In this document: in pieces, positions 58,180-64,000 of the stretch
Layout: each line of letters opens with the position of its first letter
Numbering within the stretch: the first letter of the stretch is position 1
NCBI RefSeq assembly: GCF_022581195.2
Contig: NC_061482.1
Location: 18,600,001-18,664,000 of the forward strand
DNA from: Helicoverpa zea
Taxonomy: Eukaryota; Arthropoda; Insecta; Lepidoptera; Noctuidae
Direction of reading: 5' to 3'
DNA: 64,000 nucleotides
Notes under the pieces: model-generated
Told to the model about the DNA's origin: nothing
The model's database searches: none
What the model saw: only the letters and a program-made list of their open reading frames with translations
Program-made: the position numbers and the translations under genes

Positions 58180-58255
58180 TTGAGAACCTCCTCCTTTTTG
58201 GGAAGTCGGTTAAAAATATGTAAAAATGAAATAGACCATTTCTTAAAGAAATCAT

Positions 58256-58261
58256 TTTATT
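58256..58261 (-). terminator. Candidate poly(A) signal of Abl
   Basis: Minus-strand AATAAA just after the composite repeat ends at 58215, about 1.55 kb below the stop codon. Others at 58987-58992 and 59245-59250 could give shorter transcripts. Confidence 0.4.
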
Positions 58262-59807
58262 TCCATTACAATTGGACATCTGGTTTGTATCTTTGGATTC
58301 TATTACTTATCATAGTAGGGAATTAAGAGGATAACGAACCAGTGTAAGAACATGGATACATACTGCGCAAGCTGAGCTGCAGACAACTAGCCCGGGCCGT
58401 CGCGTGCACGTCCCGTGCCCGTTGCGTGCCCGCCGCATGCACGTCACGCACAACGCTACTACTGCGGTGCTACACAGTCTTGAATTATTTACATGTAAAG
58501 CACATGTAATATGATAATTATATAATTTTAAATGTAGCCAGTGGAAACAACAGCACCATTATTTCAAATTTCATCCAATTATATACTTTGTATTCCTATG
58601 ATTTTAATTAATTCGTTCAGCGATATTACCGTGAAAGCATTATGCGAGGATTTCCTTCCCATTTAAAACAAGAAGGATTCCAATACGTACAATTTTGAAT
58701 AAGTAGGTATATTATATGTATATGTACAAGATTTATACAGTCCAAATAAACTATAATTGGCGAATTGGGACGAGTAGTATATTACTGCAATAATGATGAT
58801 ACTATCACAAAGTAAATACTAATGTTTAGCTAAGAGTGCGTTGCGCGTGAGAGGCGCGGGCACGCGACGCGCACGGCTGCTGCCCTCCGGCAGCTAATAC
58901 AAAACCCTTAATGATACATTCAATACTAAAATAGCTAGAATGATTGTACACGAGCCTATCATAGAGAACTTACATAATTACGTACATTTATTGTAATAAT
59001 AAAGACTAGCATACACGTGTGAGAGCGCGGCGCGACCACCGCCGCGCCGCCGCTACATACAACGTTCATGTAAATGATTTCGTATTAATACAATTTTACC
59101 GATCGCAATATATAATCATCTTATTTAAATACCTTACAAATTTCAATTAATACAAATAATATTAAGGAAAATATTGAGCATAATATTATTACATTATAAG
59201 CCGTATCACAGTACGCTAACTTAAAATAATTAATGTTTGACAACTTTATTTGATCGCTCTATCATACATAATAATATAAAGTATTAAACACGCGTCAGAA
59301 CGGTATATACGTGGTCCCGGTCGGGCGCGCTACTGAGTATACAAATAGGCCAATACAAACCAATCGCCAGACAGTCTTGAGCTCAAATCATAACAAGCGT
59401 CGTTATTGGTCCGAGTAGAACGAGTCTTCTAATAAGTAAAGTAACTACATAATGTATAATTAAATGCTTAACGAAGGAGTACATAGGTGAGTTTGTGTAT
59501 ACTTCTAAGAGAAATGATATATCGCGTCTAGAGGAATGTAGGCGACCGGCGCCGCCGAACTACTGGATAGCCATGTCACAGCGGTGCACTCCTATCTTAC
59601 AAACATTTGGCACTCATAAATAAACACCTGACTAACTAGCGGAGAGCCGCGCCAGGCTCGGGCGTCGCTCGGGCGGGCGTTCTCAGGCGCCGCTCGGGCG
59701 TTGCTCGGGCGCCGTCGCTCGCTGGGTGGAGTCGCTTGAGATCGGTTACATACTGCGGAGTCGGCGCTCGCGGTGCAATACTGGGCTGTGCTGCAGTCGC
59801 TTTAAGA

Positions 59808-62800
59808 TTATCTGTAACCAAACAACACAAGTACTCTTCAAACACATTCTATACAAAACGTTCGAGTAGTAATCCCCAGGCCATGGATACATTTTTTTTT
59901 TACACAAAAATTATTTGTGAGTGCTTTTTTTGCGATGAGACCGACAAATTCTTCTAATGCTCAAAGTTTGGTTATACGGTTAAAATATACGTTTTTTTGA
60001 CGTGACAACGTCTTATAAATCGATGAAGCCGGCTGCACGCACGAAAAAACATGACTCATGCGGCGTTACCACGCTCTGAGGCGTTCCGTTTAAGGCTTGA
60101 AGTGCAAGCGAGAGCACGCAACGAGCGATTAAGAGGCACGATCGGCCTCCGCTTTCGGCAGCGTTCGACATCTGACGATCAATTTCTTATGACGTTGTCA
60201 CGTTCGACTATCGTCAGTAAACCGACTTTACAGACGACCGTTTTTTTTTAATATATTTAATATACCTTATTCACCGAGCCGTGAGTCAAAATGTAAACAC
60301 AGAACAACACTTTTTCAAGATGGCGGGTATAACCCGACCGATGACAAAACGTCACATTTTTATGTAAAATGTTCGCAGTATCTGTGGTCTATAATTTAGT
60401 AGGGTGGGTTCTATGTCGGACAGTCAAGTCTTTTAGGTTCTTTTACATGTAAACGATTTACTACATATTTCATTAAAATTAAGAAAATAATTTACGGCAT
60501 TTATTATATTTAATTTCAAATAAGTCTAAAAGGATTACATAAGTATTACTTCCGTAGTTATTTTTATAAAATATGTTCACTACTTCAATCGAGACCTATA
60601 AATATTGTTTACCTTTTGGTTTATGGCTCCGTGATTAGGGTATTAGTACAGGTTTTAAAATTAATGCGTTATTTGAGTGCTACTTATTAAACCATAAGAT
60701 GTCGTACCGCATTAGCAAGACGTCAAAAGAGTTTTCTTTCCGTGCACCTTTATAAACAAAGCTTTAAAACTAAATTTTTTACAAACTAAACAAAGCTTTT
60801 TTTTACCCCTTCTTACTTCACGAATGTCAATCTAAGGTTAAGAACTGGCTTCTTAAACTAAACTATGAGGAAACAGAAAAAGTACTGCAGTTAAGCATAC
60901 ATACATACATAACAGACTTATACTCACACTTACATTCATACACTCACTTCACACATGCACACATCTCATTTTTCATTCATTCTCACAATCACTTACTTTA
61001 GTATACTGTAACGTATTTTTAAGATTTGCATGCTCTCATATAAAAAAAAAAATAATAATATTCAAACAGTCTGTATAACTTCATCATCATCATCATCATC
61101 ATCATCAGCCTATCGCAGTCCACTGCTGGACATAGGCCTCTCCAAGTGCACGCCACGCCTGTATAACTTAGTTTGACATAAATTGTAGAGTAACCAATGC
61201 GAGAAGGCGCTGATTCTTGACATACAGGTTATTTCCTGGTTTGGGTTTGAGAGGTTTCATATGATTCTGTAACCTCATATTATGTCAATAAAGAATTTAT
61301 GATGTTGGTGTTTGAGGCAGAGAGTAATATGCTCGGCTAGTTTAGAACAGAAGGTGCAGTAGTGTACCTGTGCACGATGTCGGCGAGGTCCTTGAGCGCG
61401 CGCTCGACGCCGTCGGCGAGGTGGTGGTGGTGCGGTGCGGGCGAGGCGAGCGCTCGCGCCTCCGCCTCGAGCCGCGTGGCCGCCGCGCGCAGGCGCACGC
61501 GCAGCGCGGCCGAGCAGCGCCGCGCGTCCGCCGCCGCGCCGCACGCGCCCCCCAGCCGCGCCAGCCGCTCCGACGACTGCAGGCGCCACAGCGAGCCGCG
61601 CCCGCCGCCGCGCCGCACCTCCGCCGTGCACCACTCCAGCGTGCCGCGCAGCGCCGCCAGCAGCTCCGCGTCGCCGTCCTCGCCGGCAGCCAACGGCGTC
61701 GCGTAGATGCCCTGCTTGCCCGGCTTGCCCTTCACCGCCGGCTTGCTGGGCACGGCCGGCTTGTCCTCGCGGCGCCGCGAGCCCGCGCGCGTCACGCCCG
61801 CCGCCGCGCGCTCTTCGGGCGAGGCGTCGGCCGCGTCGGGAGCGGCGCGGGCCTTGGGGCTGAGACGCTCGTCCGTCTCCTTGCTCTCCCAGAGCTTCTT
61901 GAGACTGCTGATGCTACCGGTGCTGCGGCGCTTGTCGTCGTCGTCGCCGCCGCTCGTGTCCAGCGAGCCCACCTCGTCGCGCGCCTCCTCCGGCGACCGC
62001 TCCGACTTCTTGCCCGTGCCGTTGGTGGCGGCCGCCGCGCTCTCCACTTTCCGCAAGCGCGACTTGAAGTCTATGATGGCGCGACCTGGCTCCTCCGCGT
62101 CCTTGGGCGCGAGTGGAGTCTTCTTATTTGTCTCGACCTTCTTGAGCTGTGATTTAAAGTCGGTATTATTTTTGGTGTCGGCTGATTTCTGTTCGAGGTT
62201 GTTGTTGTAGGGAGTTTTCCTGAGACTAGCTTTGAGGTCGATGGGCGACATGGTGTGGTTGGCGGGTGGGTCGGGCTTGCGGCGCGGCTCCAGGTTGAGG
62301 CTCTCGGACAGCTCGCACACGAGGCGCGTGACGGGGTCGCCGAAGCCGGCGCTGGCGTCCATCGGCTCGTCGGCGGGCGGCGACTCCTTGAGGCGGTGCT
62401 TCTTGTCGGCGCGCTCCTTGATCTCGGCCACCAGCTTGAGCTCGAGCATCTCCTTCATGTTCTTCTTGGCGAGATGGTCGCGGTCGGCGGGCGGGTCGGG
62501 CGGCGGCGGCGGCGGCGGCGGCTGCGCGTCCTCGGGCGGCGGCGGCAGGTCGGGCGGCGGCGGCGGGAACTCCAGGTCGGCGAGGCGCGGGCGCGGCTTA
62601 GCGGGGCTGTCGGGCGGGGCGCGCGGCGCGGCGCGGGCGGCTCGCGGGGACGCCGGCGCCGGCGCTGTGACGCCGCCGGACGAGTTGGAGCGGATCATGT
62701 GCGGCATGGCGCGCGCCGTGCGCGGCGACAGCGAGCGCGCCTCGTCCCGCGCCGCGCCCGACACGCGCATGGACTCGAGGTAGGCGCCGATGCGCGCGCC

Positions 62801-63012
62801 CTTGGGCAGCGTGCCGTAGCGGTTGATGGCGCGCTTGACGTTCTGCACCTCGAGCGCGGCCACGTGCACGGGCGGCGCGTCGGGCGGCGAGGCGGCGGGG
62901 GCGCGCGCGCGGCGCTTGCTGCGCAGGCGCGTCTCGCCGCCGGACTCGTCGGTGTCGGGCGTGGCCTCCGCCAGCGAGCCCTCGGAGGAGGCCTCGCGCC
63001 CGCGCGCGCCGC
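59808..63012 (-). CDS. Abl: Tyrosine-protein kinase Abl, C-terminal exons (partial, 5' end outside window)
   Basis: The large exon is 63012-61368 (acceptor TGTGTCAG, donor CACAG/GTACAC), about 548 codons. It carries the insect Abl motif RYGTLPKGARIGAYLESMR (about 62770-62825), polyproline runs (about 62475-62600), helical segments (MKEMLELKLVAEIKERADKK), two DFKSQLKKV/DFKSRLRKV repeats, and at the end the F-actin-binding domain, finishing VERALKDLADIVHR. Abl family tails end in D-(I/V)-V-x-R. Splicing to the acceptor GTTACAG at 59812 completes the Arg codon (AG+A) and is followed at once by TAA (59810-59808), so the last exon is almost all 3' UTR. Without that splice the protein gains nine residues (YTTAPSVLN) before a stop at 61337. 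The SH3, SH2 and kinase exons lie beyond position 64000. The tail binds actin and SH3 partners and acts in axon guidance and epithelial morphogenesis. GC content is very high. Confidence 0.85.
59999..60206. mobile_element. MITE in the last Abl intron
   Basis: GACGTGACAACGTCTTATA at the left is mirrored by TTATGACGTTGTCACGTTC at the right with one or two mismatches. The interior includes GAAGCCGGCTGCACGCACG. No ORF with a domain. Confidence 0.65.
61081..61157 (+). repeat. (CAT)n plus dispersed repeat in the last Abl intron
   Basis: An ATCATCATCATCATC run followed by AGCCTATCGCAGTCCACTGC and GGACATAGGCCTCTCCAAG, a short repeat common in moth genomes. Confidence 0.7.
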
Positions 63013-63546
63013 CTGACACACGCACACTCAGCGAGTCAGCACGAGCCGACACACCGCATGTGCCTCCACTGCCTACTCGCTCTCCTACTCCACACAACTT
63101 CATCGACACATCGCACAAAGCGAGAGCGAGTTTGCAGTACGAGCACATACTAATAATGTAATTTAATATGATGTATTGCTTTATATGAAAACAGTGAAGT
63201 AATGAAATAAAACGCTACCAGGTACGGAATGTAACAACTACGTAAAGATAAAGAAGCAGTGGCCGACTGGTCGACACAAGTTAACTACGAACGGATACAA
63301 GTGCTAACAAGCTAAGTAGTTGGTGCCTCTCTAACGTGCAGACAAGTTCGCCATCAGCAAAAACACGTTTATTGCATGGAAACCCCCTAAAATAATTATT
63401 TTATTCCAGCTTTTAGTATTTGTTGTCATAGCAGGAACTAAAAAAATTACCTGTGAAAATGTAAACAAATAAAGTTTTTATTTATAAATCCTAATTAGAC
63501 GGACCGCATTTCAGCGCCGCATTAGAGCCGTTGTATAATCAAATTA
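63013..63546 (-). other. Abl intron upstream of the large exon
   Basis: AT-rich, with no further exon visible. An open frame continues past the acceptor to 63148 by chance but lacks Abl similarity (CSYCKLALALCD), so 63012 is taken as the exon edge. Confidence 0.55.
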
Positions 63547-64000
63547 CACTGGTCAACAAGTTTTTGCCATATAAACCAGACTACACTTTTTTAAAGCTTT
63601 CGGTCGGCTGAATCTAAATCTGACCGCAGAATTGTCCTGTTAGCTCGGGATTTTGAGATATTCTAACCTAAAAGTGCGAAAAACACTGTTTTAACCATTA
63701 TTATTTATTATTTATTTATTGCTTATTACAAGGTACTTTATATATTCTAAAAGGTACAAAATGTCCAACAAAACTGTATTAAATCGCAATATGTCAGTGA
63801 AAAAAAAAATGATATTTGAGCTCAACGCCATTTGAAAGAAAAAGACTTGTTCTCTGAGCCCTTGAATACTTTTTCAGGTTAAAAAAAACTCGCCGGTCTA
63901 CATAGGCCTTAAAATGGTTAAAACAGTGTTTTTCGCACTTTTAGGTTAGAATTTCTCAAAATCCCGAGCTAACAGGATAATTCTGAAGCCAAATTTGGAT
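63547..64000. mobile_element. Foldback/MITE element running off the right edge
   Basis: Starts CACTGGTCAACAAGTTTTTG. 63630-63700 (CCTGTTAGCTCGGGATTTTG, then AACCTAAAAGTGCGAAAAAC) is mirrored at about 63912-63985 with few mismatches. The outer right end lies beyond 64000. Confidence 0.75.

Larger units (their letters stand above)
56240..58215 (+). repeat. Composite repeat body, second copy, split by a hAT
   Basis: After the palindrome come two to three diverged units of the 123-bp tandem (GAGTTCCCTCGACC near 56331 and TTCCCTCGACC near 56459), a 24-nt poly-A, and CGAATTGAGAAC. The hAT element 56747-58179 interrupts here, and the ending CTCCTCCTTTTTGGGAAGTC resumes after it. The uninterrupted equivalent is at about 49650-49715. 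Confidence 0.78.

Noticed and set aside
59636..59811. Extra Abl coding exon (DNLKATAAQ frame)
   Set aside because: The phase from the FABD exon donor puts a TAA immediately after the first completed codon; this frame would need a donor of different phase.
61362..63161. Several plus-strand ORFs of 110-260 codons opposite the Abl exon
   Set aside because: Antisense shadows of a very GC-rich exon; their Arg/Ala/Gly-rich compositions are frame artefacts and the minus frame has clear Abl motifs.

Overview
This window is nuclear DNA from a lepidopteran insect, most likely a ditrysian moth and plausibly a noctuid. The evidence is genes split by GT-AG introns in AT-rich DNA, three recognisable insect-type genes, and a dense set of repeats that look typical of moth genomes: tRNA-headed SINEs, short Helitron-like elements ending in CTAG, several hAT elements with 8-bp target duplications, a Harbinger-type MITE and 5'-truncated non-LTR elements. 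There are no bacterial-style operons and no CRISPR array. All identifications come from reading the sequence; no database search was run.

Layout. 3.4-6.9 kb (+): a complete five-exon SLC25-family mitochondrial carrier, best read as the thiamine pyrophosphate carrier. 7.1-16.9 kb (-): a three-exon gene for a small secreted His/Val-rich protein, with an 8.4-kb second intron and a TATA box; a weaker candidate terminal exon of another minus-strand gene lies at 7.1-7.3 kb, converging on the carrier. 17-58 kb: about 40 kb without a convincing host gene, made of mobile elements that are often nested. 58.2-64 kb (-): the 3' part of the Abl tyrosine kinase gene (proline-rich tail and F-actin-binding domain), running off the right edge so that the SH3-SH2-kinase exons lie outside.

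Several insertions can be delimited to the base from their target-site duplications. Two hAT-type copies about 99.6% identical lie 19.6 kb apart. One hAT sits inside another (42.2-43.8 kb). A pogo-like element contains a hAT element that contains a retroposon (51.1-53.6 kb). A hAT copy carrying a Helitron sits in a palindrome-headed composite repeat (56-58.2 kb). Other notable structures are a perfect 125-bp-arm palindrome, a perfect 39-bp-arm hairpin, a 20-copy 33-bp minisatellite, and a cluster of a CATTGCCGTGG-like motif inside a candidate DNA transposon.

The host genes look functionally unrelated: one imports a cofactor into mitochondria, one is probably an extracellular structural protein, and one links signalling to the actin cytoskeleton. 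I saw no new multi-gene system. The unusual content is in the repeats and in a few gene-structure details.
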